Made by a program: the position numbers and the translations under genes
The notes under the pieces: generated by a model
Told to the model about the DNA's origin: nothing
The model's database searches: none
What the model saw: only the letters and a program-made list of their open reading frames with translations
Shown: piece after piece, positions 53,461-64,000 of the stretch
How the letters are laid out: each line of letters begins with the position of its first letter
Numbering within the stretch: the first letter of the stretch is position 1
NCBI GenBank assembly: GCA_035578905.1
Contig: JAQJVL010000047.1
Span: 1,481,111-1,545,110 of the forward strand
DNA: 64,000 nucleotides
Origin: Stictocephala bisonia
Lineage: Eukaryota; Arthropoda; Insecta; Hemiptera; Membracidae
Direction: 5' to 3'

Positions 53461-55015
53461 CAGGGTGCACCCGAACTCTCTGAGGATATTTTTAGGTATT
53501 GATTGAGGGTCAAAAACAAAACAGAATATCATATTTAAACATTCCAAATCACAACCTACCAGTACCCGTACAGCCGCCATTTTTATTTTTTACAAATTAT
53601 TTACATTTTTTTAAACAATTTAACTTATAGAGTTAACATTTGATATAAACATTACTAAAACCATTTTCTAACTGAAATCAACAAATCAAAAGCCTTTTCA
53701 ATTATTTTCAAAAAGGTGGCACTTTGAAGTTTTTGATCCTTAATAACTTTTCAAAGGAAAGGAATATAAAAAAACACAGGAATAACTTTTTTTGAAAACA
53801 AATTTGCAATCCAAAAAAGTAAAGTTGAACGAAATCATACGACCAACAATTGTGATTTGAGTATTTTTGTATTCAATTATTTACGCGTCAATGTGTATAG
53901 CCATGGTGCCGTGCCGTGCGAGTCAACCCCAACAATACATCAGCGATCTTTGTGTATAGCCATGGTGCCGTGCCGTGCGAGTCAACCACAACAATACATC
54001 AGCGATCTTTGTGTATAGCCATGGTGCCGTGCCGTGCGAGTCAACCACAATCCAATACATCAGCGATCTTTGTGTATAGCCATGGTGCCGTGCCGTGCGA
54101 GTCAACCACAACAATACATCAGCGATCTTTCTGATTACTTTAATCCAAAACATTACAATTTGTGAAGGTATTGTAATAAAAATGCCCCAAGTCCATTTTA
54201 GTTTTTAGCCCTAAAAAACCAACACTTTTAGTTTTTAGGGCTCTAATTAAGGTTAAAATTAATTTTAAATTTAATAACAACAAAATCATCGGTACATGTT
54301 TTCCAGTTGTTTTTATTACATTTGATTTTCATTGTTATTAAATAAAACATTAATTTTAACCTTAATTAGAGCCCTAAAAACTAAAACTGTTGTTTTTTAA
54401 ATTTTTTTTAGCCATAAAAACTAATATGGACTTGGGACATTTGTATTAAAATATTATCACATATCACTTTATTGTAATGTTTTGGGTGAAAGTAATCAGA
54501 ATAGATCGCTAATGTATTGTTGTGGTTGACTCGCACGGCACGGCACCATGTTGTATACACCACAAATGGATACAATTGTTGGATTTGTACACACATTGAT
54601 GCGTAAATGATTGAATACAAAAATACTCAAATTGCAATTGTTGGTCGTATGATTTCATTCAACTTTACGTTTTTGGATTGAAAATTTAATTTTCAAAAAA
54701 ATGAATTCCTGTGAGATTTTATATTCCTTTCATTTCAAAAGTTATTAAGAATCAACATTTCAAGGTGCCGCCTTTTTGAAAATAATTGAAAAGGTTTTTG
54801 ATTTTTTTAGTTCAGTAAGAAAATGGTTTTAGTAATGTGTATAGGTTAACTCAATAAGTTAAATAGTTTTAAAAATATAAGAATAATTTGTAAAAAATAC
54901 AAAATGGCGGCTGTATGGGTACTGGAGGTATTTGCAGTTTTTAAATATAATATTGTTTTGTTTTTTACCCACAACCAATATCTAAAAATATCCTAGACAG
55001 TTCGGGGACACCCTG
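53461..55015. mobile_element. Foldback-type element, copy B
   Basis: Ends CAGGGTGCACCCGAACTCTC and GACAGTTCGGGGACACCCTG (outermost ~20 bp) are inverted. The complementarity continues through GTACCCGTACAGCCGCCATT against AATGGCGGCTGTATGGGTAC and inward to TTAATTTTAACCTTAATTAG and its complement, so the arms (about 780 and 700 bp) meet near 54300 with only a short loop. TA precedes the left end, but TC follows the right, so the target duplication is imperfect. No transposase is encoded. It shares terminal and subterminal sequence with copy A at 33.8 kb. Frames at 53916-54134 and 53923-54153 (-) come from an internal array. Confidence 0.86.
53893..54130. repeat. ~60-bp tandem array in left arm of foldback copy B, 4 units
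   Basis: Units start GTGTATAGCCATGGTGCCGT at 53893, 53952, 54011 and 54072, each followed by GCCGTGCGAGTCAACCACAA and CAATACATCAGCGATCTTT. The right arm (about 54500-54570) has a single equivalent unit, so the array expanded after the arms formed. Confidence 0.93.
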
Positions 55016-58000
55016 TCTATGCCAGTGACCTTGAATAGAGGGTTCTAGTTGATGCATGAAGCAACATCGACCTTGGTTCTAGTTGATGCATGGCTGTTCC
55101 TTGGATGGATCACCGCTGAGACATTTCGCTCCTGCTTGCAGCCCACCTGCTCGGTATTGGTTTGGTCAGTGTTAAACCATTCGTCCCCAAATAGCGTATC
55201 TTAGCCCTAACTTAACCTTGTAAAATAGGAAATTCTTAAATTTTAATATTCCACAATTTAATGCTTTGCGCAAAGACTGATATACAAATAAGAGTTAAAA
55301 TGGCTACTAAATTCGTAGGCATATCTATATAAGAATAACATTTACATGTCTCGATTATCAAAATATGTATTTTTAAGTTTAAATCATGGATGAAGTTGTG
55401 ATGAATTCCAAACCTGGTTTACCACTGCACGCGTATTCTTAAATGTAACCTCAGTTGTCAAGGGTTCCAAAGTACATGACAAGGAGCATTTTTTGCTAGA
55501 AAAACAATCTAAATGGTGGTTGAAACCATTAAAGCTCATCTTATTTAAGAAAAACACAATTCATGAAACAAACGAGGAATAAACGAAATAACAAACACAG
55601 CTGAGCTCGTTTTGACAATAAAAACAACAAAAGCCTTCCCTTGAACAAAACACTGTCGGAAACCTTTTGAAAAGGCATGTGTTGTCACTTCGAATGAAAT
55701 ATTACATGCAAGTATAGTCTTCCTTAAAAGCCAAACCTATTTTTATCACAAAGAGACTTATATTTTCTTTTCTAAGCTGTTAACTATGCTCTTTGCATAG
55801 TTAACAACTAAATGACATGAAATACTTTTGTAGGGAGCTTTACTTTTTTTATCACACACAATGTATATTATTTAGTTCAACTTTTATTTATTTCAATTTA
55901 TACATATTACACATTACGGTAATATAAAAATTCACACAAATGAAACATCACAAAACATAAGTTTCTTACAGTAATTAAATTAAATTAGTGATAGATACCT
56001 GTAAACCACATCCAAAAAGAAAACTAACATTTGAATCATTTATATTTGATGATTGTAAAATAATATTCTGAAACCCATAAACTGTCATTAAAGTATATTA
56101 TTTTTATTGGGAATCCATTTTATAAATTATATATTGATTTGATGCTTTGGAACGAGTATATTTTGAATACACAAAAATATTAAGATTATTATTTGTGATA
56201 TAGTTGAAAGTATAAACCTATGCCATTCCATATGACGAACTTTATGATGGAAAGGCTGGCTCTGAGGAGAACGTTCAGTCTTGTTTTCCTTTATAATTTG
56301 GTGTATGGAGACGTGGATGACCAGGAGAGTGGTGTTTTTGAAATGTTTTGAAATTGTTTTGGCTGTTGGTTCATTAACTTTATTTGTAAGTTAAATTGTT
56401 AGGTTATCGTTATTGTCAGATGTTTATAGTTATTTAATTGTTCTTCCTCTTATGTTTATATCATAAAGGTATTTTATATACACAGAATATTTATTTAATA
56501 AATCATAGTCGTAATATTACACTTAAGAATGATTTCATTGAATATTCTTTTTATAATCAATGATATTTTTGTACAGTACCATTATAATTATTATATATTA
56601 GTATAACTGTATTCTAAAGTGAGGAGGCGGCGACAGTCTGATAACAAATACTCTTTAAATAAATCTATAAAATGTTTAGATTTTTAACTCCCTCAGTGTT
56701 ATTTTTACTATACAGTAATTAGGCATGAAATTAAAATTAGAATTGAAACCATACAATTAAGTTACATTGACTTAATTTAGTTTTTATTATTTAACTAGTT
56801 TTTTTGTCAAGTTATTAGTTCAGTGTGGAATTACGTTTTTTGTTTGATATTAATGTTTATCTTGGATTTATCCATTTGATTGTTGGTTCACATGATTGTC
56901 AAGTTTTTAAGTAGTTAAATATAACTCTTTTAAAATCACTCATTGATAAATTCGTTTAAGCAAAAACTGTGTACTTATTGAAGCGCTAAGAGTGTGATGA
57001 AAGAATAGCCATTGTGTATACTCTGAGAACAATACCAAGTAACAACAAACGAACTTGTTATGACTAAATATCCATTCTTAACTTGGTTGAAGGGACTTAT
57101 ATGAGTTAGTTACAAAATCGGTTTGATGTGTCATGTTCAAAGATAGTTAAGTAATTGTAAACACATGCACCATTATTATATACAGTATGTGACAGATAAT
57201 GAATTTTCCAATTACAAAGAGGTCTATAAGATTTGTGCAATTCTTGTACAGTCAATGGGATCAAATCACGTGGATTGTTTTGCAAGTACTTTACTAAATG
57301 CATATGTTGTAAGACGACTATATATCTTTCGATTCAACTTCCAGCTATTCGAACATTAGTAGCAATGAATGATTAAATAACTGATTAAATGCACACTTTA
57401 ATATTCCATTTATTGATCAGTAGAACAATTTATTGTTTAGTGTAATAATTTTTCTTGAAAACCATCCTTTTTTGTTGATGAGATTTATTGTCGTCTTACT
57501 ACTGGACTATAGTTTTGTGGTCTGTAACAGTGAGTAGTGTGACCGTATTATGTACTTAAATTATCCTAGTTGAAGCAGATTAAAGATTGTGTGGCTGGTT
57601 GTATATGTAAAGATAAACAAGCTGTCTTATATCAATTTCTCTTTAGACTAAACTATATCTATTGTCCTTCTCATTCTAGGGAGTACTATATTTAACAGGT
57701 GTCAAGAAAAATCCACGTCAGAGCTCAACAACGGCAGCGTCATTCTATTTTTATTTGCAACATTGATTAATTCAGGTTACTGATGTACTTCAAGTGTTTA
57801 GATAGGTGTAGATCATGGACCAAGCGTGGTAATGAAAAGTTAATTATTAATATTAACAAATTAACAGAGTTTTCACTTATTAGGATTAACTTTAGAATTG
57901 AATACTAGTTACGCTTACAAATCTTAGCATGTATAAAAGTAATGTTAATGAGATTATACAAAAACTTCCTGGGATACATTAACATAAAATAGCTGAACAC

Positions 58001-59145
58001 GTTGTATTATTTATAAAACGCAAGAAACGGAAGCACCGTGATATATAGGTAAATACATTGTAGTATATGTTGATGGTGGGGTTCCTCAGCACATAAGACT
58101 CTGAAATGTGAATACAAAGGTCCACCAAATGTTTGACATAGTTTGACCTAGATAAAGATAAACACTTTAACCATTGATTAACATTCATGCACAGGCCTTT
58201 AACATGCTCAGGCCATGCTACAGGCCAGTTAATGCTCATGGACTGGCGTATAAAGTTTAAAATACAAGTAAAATGAAAAAAAAAATGTATTGCGTTAACC
58301 AATGGTAGACGTGGTTTATGGGGCCATTAAAAAAAAATGTGTTAAAAGACAGTTACTAAGAGAGGTTTTACCAACAGTTGGATGTATGATTTAATTTACC
58401 ATAATTTTCAATGAAATACACGAATAATATTGGTATTGAGAGTTGAGTTCAAGTATAAATTATACAAGCCATTTTTAGTTCCACTTATATAAATTTGTAA
58501 TTACATACAGTATCTTTACTTAGACTTATATTTGAGCTTATTTAATTTCAATATCACATGCTTTTTGCGTATTCTTCTTGAATATGATAAAACTGAGGAG
58601 TAAAATAAGAGGTGATAGATTAACAAAAATGAAACCTTCTCTTACTTTAGTGAATAACCTGTGTTCCTAATGTTGCGGAATCCTCTAATTGACAGATTTA
58701 AGATATTAATATATTAAAATTCATTTAAATACTTATATTTTGTTTTTGTGAAAATGGAGTATTTTTACAAGATTTCATGTTAGTAATTGGTCTTAAAGGC
58801 ATGTGTATAGTAGTATAAGAACGTAAACAAAGCAATTAGCCTGTTATTTACGATGTCACTGTGGCAATTTGGTGTTTAATGTAAATTGCGTTTTAGAATT
58901 GGCTTGCTATTTCCCCGAAACTCTCCAAATACATATGCCAGAGTTGGATTTACATAATGACTCATGTTTTTGTTTCTTGTTTTACAACGTGATGAGAGCA
59001 TTCAAGTTACATCAATTTGGGTATTGGGTTTTTATAGTCTGTAACATTTCAACCGTTGTTTTAAAGTTATTTATTGTTAAAAATGGTAATATGACTTAAG
59101 GAAAAAAACGAAAAAGCATTGTTTTAGATGTAGGCTAAGTCAGTA
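55016..59145. other. Long AT-rich stretch, no gene seen
   Basis: About 4.1 kb. A ~16-bp word TTCTAGTTGATGCATG is duplicated at 55046 and 55076. Open frames at 57106-57303 (-), 57165-57359, 57979-58302 (-) and 58869-59099 have no recognised motif, signal or family resemblance. The last (76 codons) has mixed hydrophobic residues and cysteines but no clear domain. Confidence 0.5.
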
Positions 59146-59149
59146 AGTA

Positions 59150-60080
59150 CACCTGAAAACGACAGGAGTTTATTATACCTGTCGAAACGTTGTGTTTGTT
59201 TCTTAAACACTCAAAGTATTGCAAATTTCCAAATACTATCTACATATCATGTACCATTTCATTGTTCTTTAAAAAGTCTTTTATTAAAGAATATTACATA
59301 AGACATGTAGTTACAACTAAAAATCTCTCTAGTTTATGGATATGTCAGACATAGTATACGTTTATTTTGTAACTGTAATTATTGTAAAAAAGTAATAAAA
59401 GTGTTGCTCAAACTTTAACGTAATTTTATTTAACCCATCATTTACTTGTAAGTTAAAAATATGCTATCCATAATTACGGTTTGGTTAGAGAAAAATGTTC
59501 CTTTTAAACTAATCAACATATTACCAGAATTAGTTTTAAAAAACTCTTCTAATTGCATATATTTATAATTAAAAAATTATAACTTCCCATTAAAATTTAA
59601 CTAATTTATTATTTTACTAAATGTATTAACATTTGATCCGAAATATCAAAAAAAGATTTCCCAAAAAACAAAAAGGAACAAATTTGGAAACCCATAAAAT
59701 TCAACTCTCATGGTAAAATCTACAGAAGATTTTTAAAACAAATGCAAAAACTAACGCACTTTTTACTTCATTAAACAATATATACTCTTCAAAATCCATA
59801 AACAGAAATTTAAAAAAATGAAAATCTGGACTTTATTAAATTCATCTTGATAGTTTTAAAGTATTATGCATTGGACATACAAAGAGAAAATAAAATTAGA
59901 TTACAAGACCACTTATAACATTTCAAGTTAAACGGACCAAAACCATCAACAATAGCTAAACATGCTATTGAAATCGGTTTAGTAAATTATTTCTAAAATT
60001 TATTTAATAAAATAAATAAATGACCATAGCTAATTTTTGATTGGTTATAAACCATCAGAATTCAACACAGTGAAAACAAA
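59150..60080 (+). mobile_element. Possible Penelope-like element remnant
   Basis: At 59153-59188 a CTGAAAA box, a CGACAGG/CCTGTCG stem and GAAAC form a hammerhead-like motif of the type found with Penelope-like elements. About 690 bp downstream, broken frames read KYY/CIGHTKRK (about 59855-59890) and KPSTIAKHAIEIG (about 59939-59977), which fit the GIY-YIG endonuclease pattern (YIGQT.R, then STIA.H). The intervening reverse transcriptase is not recognisable. Both parts lie on the plus strand in the expected order. Confidence 0.42.
59820..59990 (+). pseudogene. GIY-YIG endonuclease-like fragment
   Basis: Short, frameshifted peptide pieces IGHTKRK and KPSTIAKHAIEIG, with a plausible linker between them, resemble the GIY-YIG nuclease domain at the C-terminus of Penelope-like polyproteins. 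The GIY part is lost or scrambled (only YY remains before IGHT). At least two frameshifts and several stops are present. With only about 30 matching residues the assignment is tentative. Confidence 0.4.
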
Positions 60081-61618
60081 ACTATTAACAATGACCATTG
60101 CCTGTTTTAAAATTCCCTCTTAGTAACTTTTAAAAATATGTAAAGATTTATTTATTTAAGTTATATATGCAGTAGAAACATGTTTTTTGAATTTTTAAAA
60201 TGTTTTATTAGGCTTCGATTATATTTATAAATTAATTTATTATCAATATATATATATATACTCTATTATTTTAAACATATGTAATTAAACAGTTTGTAAA
60301 TGATTATTATTTTATATAGGTTGGGTTTTGGTCTGATGACATGGTCTTTGACAATTGTTGGTCACGTTTGGATAAAAATTTAAATAAACGGAATTTCAAA
60401 GTTATATTATTTTCAAATGATATATTACTTTAAGTATATGGGTTTCAAATTCTTTCTGATCGCTATAACTGAGTGCATACTCCCTTCTAAATATATCTAA
60501 TTCGACTCTCACGGTCCTTTGTCCATAAAAGGCGTCGAGTTTATCCCATAGTATTACAATACTAAAGTATCTTGTGAACAACACGTTTCTTTACTAGTAA
60601 CCTCAATATAGCATAATATTTCGTCTTATTGGTATCTAATATTTTAATAATGTTTCATACTTTTAAATTGCATTGTGTTAATTTCTTATTTTTAGAGTAA
60701 TATTATGTTGTTAGCAATCCAAATATTTAATATTTTATTAATTATCTTACAGAATGTTTTCCAATTAACTTGGTCATCGTCACATTTAAACTATTCATAA
60801 TCACAATATGTTGTTTATGTGTCCCTGTTATAGTGATTCCACTTTATTATTAGTAGTCAAACATACAGTTTCAGAAAATCATAAGTTACAAACAAATTGA
60901 TAAGAACTTTAAACTTTTACAGGATATATTTTATTAGTGAACACTGCTTTATTTCAATAAAATACTTTGAGACAGTATTCATGTAAAGTTTAACAGTTCA
61001 TGCAAGTATATAAAGCTTGACTCAAATTTCATAAGTACATACTTTTGATAATGACGTGAAAAAGTGTGTTCTTTGTAAAAACATAATGATATACAAAATT
61101 TTACTTTTACTAGTGAAGTCATAGAAACGTTGTGAAAGGATTCCATCCGTAGATATGACTAGCTTTAACTTTGTAATTAACATATTAAAACAAAATAACA
61201 TATTAATTATACAATAATAAATCTTGGAATTGAATGGTTGAGCTATATATTTTATATCTTTACGAACAAATTTAATGATGACAATTTTACAGTAAATGAT
61301 TTGTTTAACGTATCATCATTGGTATTTAAAATTCAAAATACCATAAAATTCGGTAAAACAAAAAAAAAGAATAAAAACATATTTAAGTAGGCAATGGTTT
61401 TATTATTAACATATTAAGTAGGCATGTAAAGAAAATATAAGTAGTGTTTTAATATTTATTAAATTATTTTTACATACTATATAAAACCCTATTATTTAAA
61501 ACTTTTATATTTTTATTTTTAATCTTGAACGTAACGACTGTGGCTAGGGGGAAACAATTATTTTCCCTGAGCATCCCGTTATATTGTTATATTGCTATGA
61601 ATTTAAACCAAAACTGGA
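60081..61618. other. AT-rich stretch, no gene seen
   Basis: AT-rich DNA with a TA run near 60248-60261. Minus frame 60402-60584 has no recognised motif. Confidence 0.5.
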
Positions 61619-62079
61619 GTTGATTGACAGCCCATATTGGTTACGTGTGGTAGTTGATTGACAGCCCATATTGGTAACGTGTGGTAGTTGATTGACAGCC
61701 CATATTGGTTACGTGTGGTAGTTGATTGACAGCGCATATTGGTTACGTGTGGTAGTTGATTGACAGCCCATATTGGTTACGTGTGGTAGTCGATTGACAG
61801 CCCATATTGGTTACGTGTGGTATTTGATTGACAGCGCATATTGGTTACGTGTGGTAGTTGATTGACAGCCCATATTGGTTACGTGTGGTAGTTGATTGAC
61901 AGCGCATATTGTTTACGTGTGGTAGTTGATTGACAGCCCATATTGGTTACGTGTGGTAGTTGATTGACAGCCCATATTGGTTACGTGTGGTAGTTGATTG
62001 ACAGCGCATATTGGTTACGTGTGGTAGTTGATTGACAGCGCATATTGGTTACGTGTGGTAGTTGATTGACAGCCCATAT
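61619..62079. repeat. 34-bp tandem array, 13.5 units
   Basis: GTTGATTGACAGCCCATATT plus GGTTACGTGTGGTA repeats thirteen times with a partial fourteenth. Variation is mostly GCCC versus GCGC at one position and a few single changes (TCGATTG, TTTGATTG, ATTGTTTACG). It ends immediately upstream of the transposase-like pseudogene's 5' region. Confidence 0.96.
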
Positions 62080-62300
62080 GAAGGGGTCAGGGGAAGAACA
62101 TGATAACTCCATTTTTTTCAGATTTTAGTTTTTCAGCTGATTTTGTTGGCAATAATGGGAACTATATGTTGGCGAAACACTGTGGTTAATAAGCTGATAA
62201 CTTACAAGATATAAGCTAAGAAAAATTTGCCGTTCACGTGAATAACTTGATAAGTCCACATTGTCAGGGGAATAACCTGATAATTCCAGTTTTGTTTACT
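62080..62300 (+). other. Subterminal-type short repeats upstream of the 62.5-kb gene
   Basis: GGGGAAGAACATGATAACTCC (62091, first 20 bases considered), GTGAATAACTTGATAAGTCC (62238) and GGGGAATAACCTGATAATTC (62269) are three variants of one ~20-bp word, with a fourth partial TAAGCTGATAACTT near 62190. Such repeated words near an element end are typical of transposase binding regions. The assignment to this element is inference. Confidence 0.5.
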
Positions 62301-62546
62301 TTCTGACTGTGTGCGTATGGCAGTAGTGAGTGGGCAGCCATTAGCCAATATTGTTTTGTTGTAACAGTTACTCTAAAAAGTTCAGTATTGTTTTGATATC
62401 TTATTTATCCTGTGTTACTAGAGTTTTTACCTGCTTTTTAGGCCTACAGTGATTAGTTTAATTCTACAGTGATTAGTTTTGTTGTATGTAGGCCTACTGT
62501 TGTTTACGTAAACGTGATCAGTTGTATTGTGCCGAGTGATTGTGAA

Positions 62547-64000
62547 ATGAGTGATTTAACCTCTGATGAAGACGATAAGCTGCACAGCACTTCAGGTCCA
62601 CCTACAACCCAAAAAAGGAAAAGTATGGAAGGATAGCTGATGCAAACAAAAAAATTCGGTTACAAAGCCGCGAGCCGGGAGATCCATGTAAGTGCAAAAA
62701 CAAGTGCTTTGAGGTAGTTAATGAAAACAAAAGGAGTTCGGTGTTAAGGCATATGAACTCTTTAACAAGTCATGATGAGGTAAATTTATATTTAACAGGC
62801 CTTGTTACATCCATTCCTATCCAACGCCGGCGAGTAGCAAATGAATGTGAAGCTAAATTCAGAGATGCTTCATACTCATACAGTGTTCGGTTATTGCGTG
62901 ATGGCATAGCTACTGAAGTAAAGGTATGCAAAGCTGCTTTCATATCTATTCACGGCATCACTAGAGGTAAAGTAGACTGTATTCTGGAGAAAATGAAAGA
63001 TACAGGCACTCCTCCACAATATAAAAAGGGTAAACATCAAAACAGACCAAGAAAATTAACTGATGATGTCATTGAATGTGTTCGCAATCATATTAAGTCA
63101 TTTAAGGGTAGGGAGAGCCATTACAGCAAAAAGGAATCTAATAAAACCTACATCCTGAGGATTTAAACGCCAAAAAAATGTATGAATTGTTTAAGGAAAA
63201 GTATCCGGATATTGTTTTAAGTGTCGAGTCTTATCGCACAATATTTAATCGAGATTTCAACATCTCTTTCGGATACCCTAGAACTGACACCTGCAGTAAA
63301 TGTGACAGCTATGCAGTGCAGAAAAAGTCTCTAAAATCCCAAATAGAATATGAAAAGGACGATGAAAAGAAGAGTAAACTGCAAAAGAATTTAAAACGTC
63401 ATATAGAAACCGAACATGAAGTGCATTTAGCGAAAGCCAAAACGTTCTATGGTAGAAAGAGAGCTACCAAAAAAAGTAGTAGGGTTACAAACTTCAAGGA
63501 AGCTATCTGTATAGATTATGCCAAAAATTTTCCCTGCCCAAACATTACGTCCAACGACGTATATTACAAAATACAGTTGTCTTTTTATGCTTTTAATACA
63601 CACGTCTTGTCCAATGGTAAGTGTCTTTTATACATACCCTGAGACTATTGCACACAAGGGTAGTGATGAAGTGGCTTCCTTTATACATCATTTTGTATAC
63701 AATCATCTTGATGAAAATGTCACACATTTAGAAATATTTGCTGACTCCTGCTCCGGCCAAAATAAAAACAAAATGGTACTTCGACTTATGCACCACCTGG
63801 TCCACATAGAGAAAAAGTTGAATTACATTAAGATGATCTTCCCAATACGGGGTCACAGCTATCTAGAGTGATAAGAACACTGCCTTAATTAACCACAAAG
63901 CACCAGCTGAGACCCCGGGAGACTGGATTGCCGTATTTAGAATCTCTAGGAGCAAGCCTTCTTCATTTATTGTCGAAGAAGTGACTCAAGATATGATCAG
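62547..64000 (+). pseudogene. Decayed multi-copy arthropod gene, DDE-transposase-like (DUF7869-type), partial
   Basis: From ATG at 62547 the peptide starts MSDLTSDEDDKLHS, shifts frame near 62615, then reads GDPCKCKNKCFEVV (cysteine cluster), LRHMNSLTSHDEVNLYLTGL, RRRVANECEAKFRDASYSYS and a basic PRKLTDDVIECVRNHIKSF block. A shift near 63150 leads to LNAKKMYELFKEKYPDIVLS and SFGYPRTDTCSKCDSYAVQK (second cysteine motif). A further shift near 63617 leads to PETIAHKGSDEVASFIHHFV, EIFADSCSGQNKNKMVLRLM and FPIRGHSYLE, a shift near 63870, then DWIAVFRISRSKPSSFIVEE to the window edge. I recognise the RTDTC..CD and ADSCSGQNKN signatures from a repeated insect family usually left uncharacterised and annotated DUF7869; I infer it is transposon-derived. 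Four frameshifts make this copy a pseudogene. Confidence 0.7.

Noticed and set aside
58869..59099. 76-codon frame with hydrophobic stretches
   Set aside because: No convincing signal peptide or domain, no start context support, and surrounded by non-coding AT-rich DNA.

Overview
The window looks like AT-rich, non-coding insect DNA, perhaps hemipteran (an inference; the lineage cannot be fixed from this sequence). The evidence is arthropod-style non-LTR retrotransposons with frameshifted ORFs, a Tc1/mariner-like element at a TA site, tRNA-derived SINE-like repeats, scattered CCTAA motifs, and one TATA/Inr/DPE promoter-like cluster. I found no intact host protein-coding gene. Nearly every recognisable coding stretch is a decayed mobile element, and most open frames are chance or come from tandem repeats.

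Layout. 0.6-2.4 kb: 5'-truncated non-LTR element (+). 2.8-3.2 kb: 29-bp array carrying TTACGTAA palindromes. 4.1-6.3 kb: ~103-114 bp satellite. 6.6-6.95 kb: CpG-rich island of unknown nature. 8.0-9.97 kb: non-LTR element (-). 12.9-14.4 kb: two very homogeneous arrays (27 bp x12, 43 bp x22). 16.7-18.3 kb: ~35-bp minisatellite with higher-order duplication. 20.75-22.34 kb: decayed DNA transposon with long inverted ends and a KRBA2/Ginger-like integrase tail. 23.9-25.6 kb: more of the 4-6 kb satellite. 27.9-29.7 kb: Tc1/mariner-like element with ~500-bp inverted arms. 29.97-31.57 kb: GC-rich, internally deleted RNase H-bearing retroelement with a 12-bp target duplication. 33.8-35.5 kb and 53.5-55.0 kb: two members of a long-arm foldback family; a paralogous unoccupied site for the first lies at 47.9-48.4 kb. 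35.9-36.2 kb: 28-bp array. 38-39 kb: CCTAA-rich DNA. 39.5-40.9 kb: GC-rich unit with promoter-like motifs and a ~57-bp array. 41.5-46.2 kb: nested locus in which ~0.85-kb direct repeats, each headed by an inverted hammerhead-like motif pair, flank a decayed non-LTR element, with an older inverted repeat outside. 49.6-50.6 kb: another non-LTR remnant (-). 59.1-60.1 kb: possible Penelope-like remnant. 61.6-62.1 kb: 34-bp array. 62.1 kb to the end: decayed copy of a multi-copy arthropod family resembling a DDE-type transposase, running off the window.

The genes do not form a pathway. The content records repeated transposition, tandem amplification and decay. The more unusual observations are the TTACGTAA array, one minisatellite core shared by a free array and two unrelated transposons, the foldback family with its empty-site paralogue, the 5'-plus-3' retroelement deletion derivative, and the paired hammerhead-like motifs. 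No database search was possible, so family names rest on remembered motifs.
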